Program-made: the position numbers and the translations under genes
NCBI RefSeq assembly: GCF_027943255.1
Contig: NC_072893.1
Coordinates: 18,684,001 to 18,748,000 of the forward strand
Length of the DNA: 64,000 bases
Source: Anastrepha obliqua
Taxonomy: Eukaryota; Arthropoda; Insecta; Diptera; Tephritidae
Reading direction: 5' to 3'
Shown: piece after piece, positions 44,580 to 55,349 of the stretch
Layout of the letters: each line of letters opens with the position of its first letter
Position numbering within the stretch: position 1 is the first letter of the stretch
The notes under the pieces: model-generated
The model's database searches: none
Told to the model about the DNA's origin: nothing
The model's input: only the letters and a program-made list of their open reading frames with translations

Positions 44580-47050
44580 AAAAAATAAAACTGTATACCC
44601 GAAAATTTGCTAAAATTCTGAGTAAAAAGTTTGAAATTTTGTTGAAAATTTGCGGAGTTTTTACAAATTTTATAAAAAGTACGAAACTTTGCTTCATATG
44701 GTTTATGTTGTAGTACGACCTACCTTTTTATAAAAAATAATTGAAATTACAAAATAAAAAATATTAAATTGTCTAAATTTATCAAAATATGTGGTGTAAA
44801 CTTTCTTTTGACGCTGACCGTACATATGTAACTACATGTATACATATCTTTATTCCAAATGTGTGAAAGAAAAAAAATAAAATACAATTTTTAATACGGA
44901 AAAATTTTAGTAAAAATTTTTAATAAAAAAATATGTTAATAAAAATTCAATTATTTTTATTTTTTCTTCAAAAAGTTTTTAATAATAGACTATAATAAAA
45001 ATTTGAATACAAAGTAAAGAAATCGTTTTTTTTTTTTGTTTTTTTTTTTATTCCCCATTTATTTTATACATCTGTCCTTTGACATTAAGTATGTTGTTTA
45101 ACAATTTGGTCAGGATTTATATTCATCGCTTAATGGCCAGTGTCAAAAGCGATAAAATTAAAATAAACGAAATAATAGCAAATAAATTAAATTAAAAAGA
45201 AATCTTTGATACAAAAAAAAATTTAATAAAAATACACTTTATTATATTTTAGTACAACAAAAAAATTATAAAATTGTAAAAAGAAAAAATAATAAAATAG
45301 TAAAAAAAGTTTAAAACACTTTTAATAATAAACTATAATAAAAATTTAAATACAAACTTTATTATATTTAAGTACAAAAAAATTATAAAATTGTATCAAA
45401 GAAAAGTTATGGTTAATATTTTATTAAAACAAAAAAAAAGTTTAACAAAAAAAAAAAATTTTTTTATTAAAATTAGAAATCTTTACTACAAAAAAAAAAC
45501 AATCAAATAAAAACAAACTTTTTTATATTTTAGTACAAAAAAAAATTATAAATTTGTAGCAAGTAAAAATAGTAGTAAAAATTTTATTAAAAACCTAATG
45601 AAAATATTTTAATAATAAAAAGTATCAACACAAAAAAAAAGTTTAATAAAAAAAATAAAAAGCTTAATACAAATTTTTATTTTTAATTAGAACTTAAATT
45701 TTAATAACAGAATTTACTAAATTTTTATATAATTTTAATTACAACAAAAATTTCAATAATAGGAATTATTAAGGAGAATTCCAATTAAAAAAAAATAATA
45801 ATAATTTTAAAAATAACTTAATAATTAAAAATTTTTTATCATCTATTTTTTTTTTTCATGAAAAACTGTTATACAAAATTCAATAAATTAAATTAAACTT
45901 TAACAAAATTATAATAAACTTTAACAATAAGAATTTTAACGAAGAAAGAAAATAATAAAAATCTTAATGGGAAAAAGCCATTCAGAATAATTAAAATTTT
46001 GTTTATCATGAAAATTTTAACAATAAAAAAACTACTACAAAAATTTCCACAACAAAAAACTGTTATAAAAAAATTTCAATAAAATTTTTTTATAAAATTT
46101 AACAAGAATAATTTTAGTGGTAATAAATATTGTCTGAACGAAAAAAGCCAAAATTGTTATAAAAATAAAAAATAAAAAAATAATTTTAGTGGTAATAAAT
46201 ATTGTCTGAACGAAAAAAAGCCAAGATTGTTATAAAAATTTCAATAAAAACATATAATAAACATTAGCAATAAGAATTTTAATGAAAAATTATAATAAAA
46301 TAAATAATAATAAAATTTGAATAGAAAAACCTCATTAAATTTTAATTAATAAAGAATTGTCACAATGAAAAATTGTTATAAAAATTTCAATAAAAAAATT
46401 TTTATAAAATTTAACAACAAAAAAGCAATTAAAAATTAATTAATAATTAAACTTAAATAAAAAATAAAAAAAACAACAAAAACTTTAACAAAATTTTCAA
46501 CAATGAGAAACTGTTATAAAAATTTCAATAAAAAAAATGTTAATAAAATGATTTAATGATAAAAAAAATAATACAAATCTGAATGAAAAAAAGCCAGACC
46601 TGTTATAAAAAACAATAATAACAATAACAATAAGAATTTTAATGATAAAAAAATATAAAAAAAATTCTGAATGGAAAAATCCATTAAAAATTAATTATTA
46701 ACTTAAATTTTTTTATCATACAAATTTTAATACTAAAAAACTCTTACAAAAACTTCAACAATGAAAAATTGTTATACAAATTTCAATAAAAAAAAAATGT
46801 TTATAAAATTTAACAGCAATAATTTTAATGATAAAATATAATAATACAAGTCTCAATGAAAAAAGCCAAAATTTTTCTTTTAAAAACAATAATTTTAAAA
46901 ATTTTAATAAAACTTTTAATAACAGAATAGAATAAGATGATATAATAATAAAAAAATGTAATAATTAAAATTAATAATAAATAATAATAATAAAATTAAA
47001 ATTTAATAACTAAAATTTTTCATTGTAATTGTTTTAATAATAAAAAACTC
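44580..47050. repeat. 2.5-kb A-rich degenerate tandem region
   Basis: Recurrent blocks include AAAAAAGCCAAAATTGTTAT, ATTTCAATAAAA, TTTAACAATAAGAATTTTAA and a variable GAATGAAAAAAGCCA anchor (near 45963, 46137, 46209, 46570, 46675 and 46857). One part is an almost exact 72-bp tandem duplication: ATTTTAGTGGTAATAAATAT begins at 46111 and 46183. There is no open frame. Composition is strongly A-biased on the plus strand, the mirror of the T-biased tract at 18985-19612. Confidence 0.7.
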
Positions 47051-47066
47051 AAGGCGCATTCATTAA

Positions 47067-47725
47067 GGGGTTACATGGGTTTCGTGGGTTCAAAAAATCG
47101 ATTCAATCGAAAAATCGAAATCGAGATACAGCCTTTGGAAGGTGTGCGCTTCAAGCCACTTTTATTGTTACTCAAAACTTTAAACGCGTTTTTCTCGGAA
47201 CCGTGTTTTCAAAGTCGGTTGTCAAATGATCTCGAAAACTACTCAACCGATCTTGATGAAATTTTACACAGATGTTCGAGATACAATTTACTCGTGCTTG
47301 AACGAAGGATTTTTTTTTTTCAATTACAACTATTTAAAAAAAAAACAAAATGTCAAGTAAATTTGACAGAAATTTTAATTTTTTTGGAAAAATGTCTGGC
47401 AAAAGTACAATTTTCACTTTTTTTCTTTCCTTCGTTCAAACACGAGTTTATAGCCTTAACTAAAACGCTTATGTTTGTTTATTCATTTTCAATAATCCTG
47501 TTAGGAGTTATGCTGACAACGCGGACGCACCTTTTTTTCGAGGGGTCACCGGAAATGACGTCACAATGGAGGAGTTTTAATTTTTTTTGTTGAAAATTTC
47601 AAAAATTGTTCTTTAAATATGTATCTATAAGACAGAAAAAAGTTTGAATTAAATAAATAATTTTTTACATAGAAAAAAAAATATTGAAAATAGGCCTTTT
47701 TTACCCGACGAAACCTATGTAACCC
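47067..47725. mobile_element. 659-bp MITE with TTAA target duplication
   Basis: Inverted ends GGGGTTACATGGGTTTCG (47067) and, from the right, GGGTTACATAGGTTTCGTCG are flanked by TTAA at 47063-47066 and 47726-47729. A TTAA target fits piggyBac-type mobilisation. The 172-codon plus-strand frame inside (47075-47593) has no recognisable domain and begins within the terminal repeat, so it is not called a gene. Confidence 0.82.
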
Positions 47726-48125
47726 TTAAAGGTGATGGCACTTGACCAACAATAATGTTTTGTCAAAGCAAAGTATTGGCGAAGTAGAAAACAAAAATTA
47801 ATTCGCCTTGTTTCATTCGGGGATGACAGCCACATGGACATGGCGAAAGGAAAAAAAAAACAAATCAGCTGATTTACCGATAACAGCTTTAATAGGTTCG
47901 CCTTGTAAAAAACTATTATATTCGAAAGTGACGCCTACATGTCAGTAGTGAATAATTCCCACACGGCAACTTTTTTTAAGTAATCTTTGACTTTTATCAA
48001 ATAGACAGATGTACAATTTTGAGGGATAGAATAAAGCGTTAAAATTATTGCAACTTTATTAAGAAAATGGTCGATCTTTAAGGACAAATATCGCAAAATT
48101 CGTAATTTTATGGTGGAAATAATCG

Positions 48126-48830
48126 CCCGAATGGGTCGCCAATACAAAGGCTGTTGAAAACATTTCAAAGCAATGGCTTGAAAAGTGTTATGCGGACTCC
48201 ACATCATTAGAAACAACAATAAAACGATGGTTTGCTGACTTCAAGCCTGGTCGTAGAGACACCGATGAAGCACCTCGAAAGAACAGTGGACGTCCAAATA
48301 AGACGGTAACACCAGAAAACATCAAAAATATCCACAAAAAAGTTTTGAATGATCAAAAAGTGAAGTTGCGTGAGTTAGCTGACATCGTAAAGATATCAAA
48401 AGAAGGTATTGTCTTTATATTATTGCATGAGCATTTGACTACGAGAAAGCTCTGTTCAAAGTGAGTGCCGCATTTGCTCGCTGTTGACCAAAACAGGAAG
48501 GTGTTCATGATTATGAGTAGTGTTTGGCCGCCATGTTTAAATGTAATAAACCGGAATTTTTGTGTCGATATGTAACAATAGATGAGACATGGATCCATAA
48601 CTCCGGAATCGAAACGATCATCATCTGAGTGGACAGCAACTGGTGAATCTCGTCCAAAGCGCCGCCCGAAAGCACAACAATCGGTTGAAAAGGTTATGGC
48701 TTATGTATTTCGGGATGTGCGTGGTGTGATATTCGACGACTATTTTGCGTTGTTCTGGATGAAAATTATGTTGACGAGTCAAGCTAACTTTGAATAAAAA
48801 AAGTGTTTTCTTTGTTAAGCTCAATACTTT
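48126..48830 (+). pseudogene. mariner transposase relic (copy B of the 1065-1745 family)
   Basis: The text KQWLEKCYADSTSLETTIKR, FADFKPGRRDTDEAPRK, SGRPNKTVTPENIKNIHKKV and LRELADIVKISKEG is the mariner DNA-binding part. IDETWIH (first catalytic Asp block, TxDExW) follows near 48580-48600, then KRRPKAQQSVEKVMA and FRDVRGVIFDDYF. The second and third Asp blocks are deleted. The 3' end TTTGAATAAAAAAAGTG matches copy A at about 1090-1110. Copy A retains the third Asp block but not the first, so the two deletions are complementary. Confidence 0.85.
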
Positions 48831-49139
48831 TCTAATCTAACCTAACCACCTTGGAAAGAAGATGTAGTCCAAAGTGGAACTTAATGCACACATAATCTAA
48901 TCTTTATCTCGCTTTCCTCTTAAAGATTCACTGTATACTTTGCCACAGAAAACTCCAAAAAATTGCTTTAGCACGAATATACAGCGGAGGTCGTTACTTT
49001 AACACCACAGTAACCATCCATTTGGGTTCATAGCGGATTCGACATTTATGAAATGTTAAGAAAAATATTTTGACACTAGCTATCGCTCCGCCTCAAAATA
49101 CGACGTCGCAAATGGAAGTGAATCAGCCATACATTGCGT

Positions 49140-49340
49140 ACACCCACCCAAGGATGAAATAACAAAAGCTGCATTGGATTAGAATCCACGAGGGAGTCGC
49201 AGACGCGTGAGACCAGCCAACACCTGGATGCGACAGGTGGATGCAGAAACGCAAAAAAAAGGCTATTTGAGAAGATAAATAAAATTTCTAGGTTGAAATA
49301 GGTAAAAAGTTTGTTGAGGCCCTATGTTTCCTCTATGAAC
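49140..49340 (+). pseudogene. RTE-like LINE tail
   Basis: ITKAALD-stop-NPRGSRRR followed by VRPANTWMRQVDAETQKKGY, then KKFVEALC, matches the WNPQGxRxRGRPxxTWRRxVExE...W..LVxALC end of the same RTE-like group as 49855-50065. Confidence 0.7.
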
Positions 49341-49344
49341 CACG

Positions 49345-49480
49345 GGAAATACATATATACCGATCCTCACCAGGCAATTGCAGGCCTTCGAGTGTATTTC
49401 TGCCATGAAAAAGCTTTTTATAAAAAATCGCCGGCTACTAGGAAGCCTTAAATTCTGCCTCTTGTGTAGTAACATAGAGG
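49345..49480 (+). repeat. tRNA-derived SINE body fragment
   Basis: CAGGCAATTGCAGGCCTTCG, TGTATTTCTGCCATGAAAAA and GCTTTTTATAAAAAATCGCC match the SINE body. It begins directly after the LINE tail. Confidence 0.65.
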
Positions 49481-49854
49481 GTTTTTGAGGTATACAAATT
49501 GGAGAAGAAGCACGAGAGGAAATGGAACAAAGAATAACGCAAATTATGTGCATATATGGAGGACTTCTTCAACGTCTTAGCAACTTAGTACTGCGATTCG
49601 AAAACCATTGCTTTGTAATTTTTTAGAACCACTTCGTTCCTTTGCATCATAAAATTCTGAGATGAGCAATTTGGGTTTGTGAGAAAAAAGAAAAAAATGC
49701 ATATCAATAACTTCATGCACACATTTGGGAACTTCAAATTTTCACGCGTCATAGACTTTATACTTACACAGCATAAGCGGCGTTTAGAAAGTCAGCCTAT
49801 ACCTTATAGATCACTAGATTTGTAAGACTTCTCCTTAGGGCTAAGAAAACGGCT

Positions 49855-50065
49855 TAGAAAACCACCAGATAGCATCACGAGAATGGCACTGGACTGAAAC
49901 CCGCAAGCGAGCTGCAGTCACGGTTGGCCAAAGATTACTTGGCGAAGGTCGATTTTGCGCGAGTTAGCAGATGCCCACATCATATGGGACGTCGCTATGA
50001 CAACAGCCCAAAACCGTCTGCGATGGAAGAATCTTTTTGAGGCTCTATGCTCCCGAGCGGAGTGA
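49855..50065 (+). pseudogene. RTE-like LINE tail
   Basis: ALD-stop-NPQASCSHGWPKITWRRS, LRELADAHIIWDVAMTTAQN, RLRWKNLFEALCSRAE-stop: the canonical C-terminus of this LINE group, with one nonsense codon at the usual Trp. It is the same type and orientation as 49140-49340 but not an identical copy. Confidence 0.72.
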
Positions 50066-50407
50066 ACAAAGATATAAACAAAAAATTTCACCGACATTAG
50101 TTGCAAGCTCATGCTTTCTGTATGGTTTGAGGTTAACCAACCCTCTTACATCATTCGACGGAATAATCCGCGAACAAAAGCCGTCTCTTATCACCTAGTA
50201 TGGAGTAATCCGCAACAAATTATTTTTTTGTTAAAGTTTGAGGAATTTAAATAATTTGGTAATCCTCTAACATTTCTTATCATTAGAAGAAACAGCCGAC
50301 GCAAGGTATTTTGAGTACATCGCGCATTTCGAGCGCTGATGCAAAAGGGTTAATTAATGTCATTTTACTCAAGCCAGTACTACCAGATTATTTAAAAAAA
50401 AAATTAA

Positions 50408-50710
50408 TAACTAATTGGCGCGTACACTTTTGTTAGGTACTTGGCCGAGCTCCTCTTCTTATTTGTGGTGTGCGTCTTGATGTTGTTCTACAAATAGAGG
50501 GACCTACAGCTTTGAGCCGACTTCGAGCGGCAAGTGATTTTTTGCGAGGAGCTTTTTCATCGCACACTCGGAGGATTGTCATCGCCTGTCGACGGGCGAT
50601 CGCTATTAGAAAAAATTATTTCTATTATTTAGTGTTCATGCAAGAAGATTCGCACCTATGCACTCCCGAATGGTAGTCATGCACCAAACTTTCGGCTATG
50701 GCGGTCGCCT
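50408..50710 (-). repeat. full-length tRNA-derived SINE
   Basis: Read on the minus strand, the head begins AGGCGACCGCCATAGCCG and carries an A-box-like TAGCCGAAAGTTTGG (50684-50698) and a B box GGTGCGAATCT (50646-50656, one change from GGTTCGAATCY), the internal RNA polymerase III promoter of a tRNA. The TAGCCGA..GG start with a long arm (ATGACTACCATTCGGGAG) resembles a class II tRNA, but the isotype cannot be fixed. The body follows as in 23095-23390 and it ends GTACGCGCCAATTAG. It sits just downstream of Inx2. Confidence 0.85.
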
Positions 50711-50760
50711 ATCAGATTATATACAATTAGTTTATATGACAAGCACTGCAAGCTAGTTTG

Positions 50761-50990
50761 ACCCTCCGTTGGACACCTTTTTTGAAACCTTCGGTTGGTC
50801 ACCCGGCTCTGACCTTTTTTCGTCCTCTTCGCAGATCCGTTTTAAAAGTTTATAGCGATAAATCGATAGAACATTGTATTTTAGCAAGCTACCTGGTAGC
50901 TTAAGTCGTTAGCTATAATAGAAATATGTTAAACTCACGTCCAAAGTGGAAGAAGTCAATCTGTCGAGACCCCAGTGCCCACTGGAGGGT
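50761..50990. mobile_element. 230-bp MITE near the 3' end of Inx2
   Basis: The left end ACCCTCCGTTGGACACC and the right end, read from the other strand as ACCCTCCAGTGGGCACTGG, are inverted repeats. The interior shares AAATCGATAG, AAGCTACCTGGTAGCT and AATAGAAATATGTTAAA with 55010-55191. The flanking bases (TTTG/TTTA) are imperfect TTAA sites. Confidence 0.75.
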
Positions 50991-51076
50991 TTATACACTT
51001 GCATACATATAAAATACATTCTGTGACTTATAATCTACTTTTCATTCCTATGTTATTTCTACTCGCTTGCTCACTT

Positions 51077-51092
51077 ACCCATTTGCGGCCAT
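51077..51092 (-). promoter_or_regulatory. candidate 5' splice site just after the Inx2 stop
   Basis: On the minus strand the sequence after the stop reads ATGGCCGCAAATGG then GTAAGTGA, a near-perfect insect donor consensus, with GT at 51078-51077. It lies 14 bases past the stop codon, so the transcript may have a 3' UTR intron. At that distance nonsense-mediated decay would not be expected. The acceptor was not identified. Confidence 0.5.
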
Positions 51093-52190
51093 TTAAGCTT
51101 CGAATGGTTGCTTGCTGCTCGGATGTTCGCCCATTTCACGCGCCAAATCCGCTATCACCTCCTTGTAGATCAACGGATCTATATTCTTGCCCAGCTGATA
51201 CAGCAGGAACCAATCGCCAATATTACACTTATTTGCCACCGCCTCAACCTCTTCGCTCTCGGCCAAACGGGAACGGGCACGCAACAGCAAATGACGTAGT
51301 TTGGGTCCAATAATAACAGCCATGCGATAAACCAATGAAATGCCAGACAATATGCTCAAAATGATGAACCAGAACCACAAGAATACGTAGATTTTCTCAT
51401 TGACAATATTCAATGGCAACACACAGAGACCGTCGAACTTCTGCACCGAACCGGATGGACCGTATTTGTGGAAGGTGCATTTGGTGACTTTCGGAAAGAC
51501 ACGTGCCATCGGATCGATACGTTCATCCGGTTCCATTTCGGTGAATTTCAGCACATCACTGCCGTATGTGGAGAATTCGCCATCCAAAAAGAAATCCACA
51601 AAGAATATTTGTCCAATAACATTGGCAAAATTCAAAGCCTCACAAACGAAAAAACGGAATGCATAGAAGTTGTGACGATTCAAATTGCCCATAAAATATT
51701 CGACGAGTATCTTCTTGCGATCATTCTTACAATCATCATTCACAATGGGACAATTCAAATCCATAACCAACATTTTGAGGCGTCCACCTTCCCATGATTT
51801 CCACAAATAGCGAGGCACATAGAAGAGTATGGCTTGGAAGAAGAGCACGAAACACACCCACTGATAGTATTTGTGATACTTTACATCGTCCTCACCCTCT
51901 ATATGCGAACCAACACCCGGCTGGACAACATCACGTCCGGTGACGCCCGTCAAACGTTCCGGTACGGTAAAGGTGGAGTAAATCCAACAGTAAGTGTCCA
52001 TCACACCGAGCGGAATCTCATCGACAATGCAATCGATGGGATCGCCAATGTATTGACGCGAGGTGACGAGCAGCGAGAAGGCAATCAATATGATCACCGT
52101 CGCCTTGTAGTGCATGCGGAAGACATTGTTGTCGATGCAGACCTGATCGATCTTCAGCAGCCCCTTGACGGAGCCGAATACATCAAACAT
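51093..52190 (-). CDS. Inx2: innexin 2, gap-junction channel protein
   Basis: A complete 365-codon frame, ATG at 52190-52188, stop TAA at 51095-51093. The CAAAATG context is a good fly start. It matches Drosophila Inx2 along its length (MFDVFGSVKGLLKIDQVCID start, QPFEA end, Drosophila about 367 residues). Innexins form hexameric hemichannels in the plasma membrane that dock between cells; Inx2 works in epithelia, germline-soma coupling, glia and foregut development in Drosophila. Four membrane spans are evident (about 28-44, 107-127, 179-199, 266-290). The innexin signature YYQWV is at 108-112. The paired extracellular cysteines are C54/C68 in loop 1 and C238/C256 in loop 2. There are no frame breaks or coding introns. 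Relatives ogre and Inx7, clustered with Inx2 in Drosophila, are not seen here. It is the only intact cellular gene in the window. Confidence 0.98.
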   Translation of the reverse strand: MFDVFGSVKGLLKIDQVCIDNNVFRMHYKATVIILIAFSLLVTSRQYIGDPIDCIVDEIPLGVMDTYCWIYSTFTVPERLTGVTGRDVVQPGVGSHIEGEDDVKYHKYYQWVCFVLFFQAILFYVPRYLWKSWEGGRLKMLVMDLNCPIVNDDCKNDRKKILVEYFMGNLNRHNFYAFRFFVCEALNFANVIGQIFFVDFFLDGEFSTYGSDVLKFTEMEPDERIDPMARVFPKVTKCTFHKYGPSGSVQKFDGLCVLPLNIVNEKIYVFLWFWFIILSILSGISLVYRMAVIIGPKLRHLLLRARSRLAESEEVEAVANKCNIGDWFLLYQLGKNIDPLIYKEVIADLAREMGEHPSSKQPFEA

Positions 52191-54049
52191 TTTGGCGTGC
52201 TTTGTTGCGTGTTAAATAAAAGTCAACACAAATTTTTCGAGAAAATTTTAAAAAAAGGAACCGTCGTTACTACGGGAATGTTGGCGAATGTGATTTTGTT
52301 AATTCGAAAAAAGGCAGTGCTTGTAGCGACGCGCAATGGCAATACTTTCGTTTAGAAATTTAGTACTCGTTTGTTTGCGGTATGCGATATGCGGTTTGTT
52401 GTGTTTTACTTTGTTGTTTCTTTTTGATTTTGATTTTTTTTTTCCTTTTTTTCTCTTTCTCTTTCAACCAATTACACTTTCACACAGCTTTAGCGGTTGC
52501 ACGGTGCTGTTGCTGTTGTTGCTGTAGTTTGTGATTACTTTCGCGTAACAAAAGTTGTTGTCGGTCAGTAGTAAATTTTGAAAATTAATCGCCACGCGCA
52601 TAACACAACTTCACTTTCAGAGTTCATTCATCATTTTTGCTCTAAACAATTCTCAACAAATCATTTTTGCATATCGACAATTAAACACAACACAATATTG
52701 TTTACTTCATCATAAATCTCATCTGTTTTTATTTAGGTTGCGAATTTCGTTTGGACGCAGAGAACACACGCACGGCGTCGACCACTTCCCAATGCTTGAC
52801 GTACGAGTCGCTATGGGTTTGTTTAGATTATTTACTTAATATAATTGTTGTTGTTGTTGCTTTATATGTGTATATATAAACAATCGCACTTGCACTGCAT
52901 TCGGCGGGTGGAGGGTGGCTGTGTGTCTGCCTGCCCTTGTTCTTGCTTGGCTTTGTCCAAATATCTCTGTCCGCCTGAACACACTTTGTTCGGTGTGTTG
53001 TAATTATGCCGTTGCACCGCAGCACAAAGCGTACACTTCGAATTGAAAATTAAAACTGTTTAGTTGATTGCGAGCAACAGCGGACGCTGATACAAAAACA
53101 CGACGACGAAAACGTTGTGTATGCGACAGGCGAATACGAGTAAACTGTGGTGGGCAGCATAGCGCGCCATTCCATGGAGTTTGAGTTGTTTGCCAGCCAG
53201 CAGTTGAGTGGCTTGAGTGGCGTGTGTGTTTGTATTGGTGTGGGCTTGTAGTTGTGTTGGCATTGATGTAGACTTATAGCTATGTTAGTATTGGTGTGAA
53301 CTTATAGCTATGTTGGTATTGGTGTGCGCTTAAAGTTGTGTTAGTATTGGCGCTACTGCTTTAGTCGCGCTCACTAATACTTTAGCACGCAGCATTGTCG
53401 TGTTGGTGTGCGTGAGGGCATGCACGTTTTGCCATCGCACGCGCCATGGCACTGTGTCAAGCCAGTTTTGGAGTCAATGCGAGCTCAGCTTGAAGCGTTC
53501 CCCAATGCACTCTCATAAGTGTTTGCTACTTTTTACTCAGCGCACTCCAAGATGCTAAATTTTTGAGTTACACTCGTTGTGATGCGCGCTTAGAAATATA
53601 TTTATCTCACAGTTGATAGCTCATTTTTATACCAGTTCTCGAGTTGAGTTGGCATAAAAAGGTTTATACGAATATTGAGTGGCTTTTGACATCCCTGTCA
53701 TGCTGCTGCAGGCTATTTCTACGTGCAGCAGATGGGCAAAAGTACATAAATATGCAGCGCTATTGGTATGAATTTTTGTCTTGTACTGTTGTTGCTGTTG
53801 TATACACATGCATATCTACATACATATTAATATTAATACCTGCAAGACGGAGATGTTGCAAGAACAGGATTCAGTCGAAGCTGTGTAGAGATACATACAT
53901 GCACGGTTTTTGAAAGACGCAGTGTTGTTGAATGCTGGAAAAAAGTTGGAAGCCTGAGTTCGTGAAAATGCTGCCAGATTAACAAAAATAATATTGAAGG
54001 TACGAACTATACAGTTCAAGGTGTATATCTATCTACACTTTCTCTCGAT
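52191..54049 (-). other. Inx2: Inx2 upstream region, likely 5' UTR/promoter, unresolved
   Basis: This is less AT-rich than most of the window and largely free of recognisable transposons, as expected near a conserved gene. The immediate 5' leader on the minus strand is AACAAAGCACGCCAAA before the ATG. No TATA box or transcription start could be assigned with confidence. GTGTTGG/TATTGGTG repeats occur at 53230-53350 (units of about 45 bp). Short frames here have no motifs. Confidence 0.4.
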
Positions 54050-54600
54050 TTGGCTGAGTTTCACAAAGCGCGCCAGTCGTTTCTTTCTCACATTAAGGGG
54101 CACATTAAGTGAAGCCAAATCCTTCTCCACCTAATCGTTTCAACGCAGAGAAGGTCGTCCTCTTCCTCTGCTACCACCAACTGGTACCGCAACGAATACT
54201 TTCAGAGCCTAAGCGTTTGCATCCATTTGGACGGTATGACCCAGTTAACGTAGCCGCTGGATAATTATTCGATGTGCTATGTCTATGTCGTCGTAAAGCT
54301 CATACAGTTCACTGTCCCAGCGCCTACGCTACTCGCCGTCACCAATGTGCATAGGCCCAAAAATCTTCCGCTGAATCTTTCTCTCAAACACTGCAAGTGA
54401 CGCCTCATCGGTTATTATCATCGTACAAGCTTCTACCCCAAACGTAGGGCGGGCATTACGAGAACCTTATAAAGTATGTATAAGAAGCTTTGTTTGTCGA
54501 GAGAGGACTTTACTACTCAATTGCCTACTTAGTCCAAAGTAGTACTTGCTGGTAAGAGTGATTCTCCATTGGATTTCAAGGCTGCATAGAACACTTAATA
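54050..54600 (-). pseudogene. RTE-like LINE 3' remnant
   Basis: This is the same family and order of blocks as 15000-15665, read on the minus strand: AMKYSLDF-type text near 54540 back to the GRRSTSALR end near 54150, including the IQRKIFG and LYDDIDIAHRI-like segments. It is broken by many changes. An oppositely oriented piece of the same family lies right beside it at 54640-54960. Confidence 0.7.
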
Positions 54601-54639
54601 ATTGCTTAAGGGTTCAGGTTTGAGTGATAATAACAACTG

Positions 54640-54960
54640 ATGCTACGGCCCTTGGAGCGTTTGAGCAAAAGATTGTGCGAAGGATTTATTGATGTTTGCT
54701 CGTTGGCGACGGCGAATATCGAAGGCGTTGGAACGGTGAACTGTATGAGCTGTATGTAGACTTGGACATAGCCCAGCGAGTTAAGATCCAACGGCTCCGC
54801 TGGCTAGGTTGTGCCGTGCGAATGAGCACAAACGCTCCGGCTCTAAAGTATTCCATGCAATGACGAGTGTGGTAAGTTGACTTTACTTGGCATTTTTGGC
54901 GTCGGTTGGCGTGTGAATGAAACGACTGGCGCGCTTTTTGAACTAGGCCAAAATCATATA
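54640..54960 (+). pseudogene. RTE-like LINE 3' remnant in inverted orientation
   Basis: KIVRRIY-stop, LLVGDGEYRRRWNGELYELY, VDLDIAQRVKIQRLRWLGCA and VRMSTNAPALKYSM match the GDGEHRRRWNNELY...RIKIQRLRWLGHVxRM end of the RTE-like LINE. Together with 54050-54600 it forms a divergent inverted pair. Confidence 0.8.
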
Positions 54961-55009
54961 GTATTTTACTGCGCCGATAAGGAAAAAAAATAATGGAATC
55001 AACCCTTAA

Positions 55010-55191
55010 CCCTCCGTTGGACACCCGCGCCTCTCCCTTTTTCGTCCTCTTCGAGGATCCTCATAACTTTTTAAATTTAATTGTAGAAAGCTACCTGGAA
55101 GCTCAAGTTGTTAGCTGCAATAGAAATATGTTAAATTCACGTCCAAAGTCGGAAAAACCAATCTGGCCAAACGAGGGTATCTAACGGAGCG
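55010..55191. mobile_element. 182-bp TTAA-type MITE
   Basis: The left end CCCTCCGTTGGACACCC follows TTAA (55006-55009). The right end, read from the other strand, gives CGCTCCGTTAGATACCC next to TTAG (55192-55195). The interior parallels 50761-50990 (CTTTTTCGTCCTCTTCG, AAGCTACCTGGAAGCT, AATAGAAATATGTTAAAT, CACGTCCAAAGT). Confidence 0.8.
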
Positions 55192-55349
55192 TTAGTACAT
55201 ATTTTCTGTTATCATTTATTTGTAGCATTTAAGATGAATTTTTAATTTAGGTGTCTTGACAGAATTTATTGAAAATATGTTTGTGGAACATTTTAAACCG
55301 ACCCACTTTAGTGAGTATTTTTTTCGCTTTCCCTCAAAAGAGAAAAAAG

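Noticed and set aside
47075..47593. 172-codon frame inside the TTAA MITE
   Set aside because: It begins in the terminal repeat, has no recognisable domain, and the host is a short non-autonomous element.
51834..52355. 173-codon plus-strand frame over the start of Inx2
   Set aside because: Antisense shadow of a well-conserved gene; the conservation is explained by Inx2.
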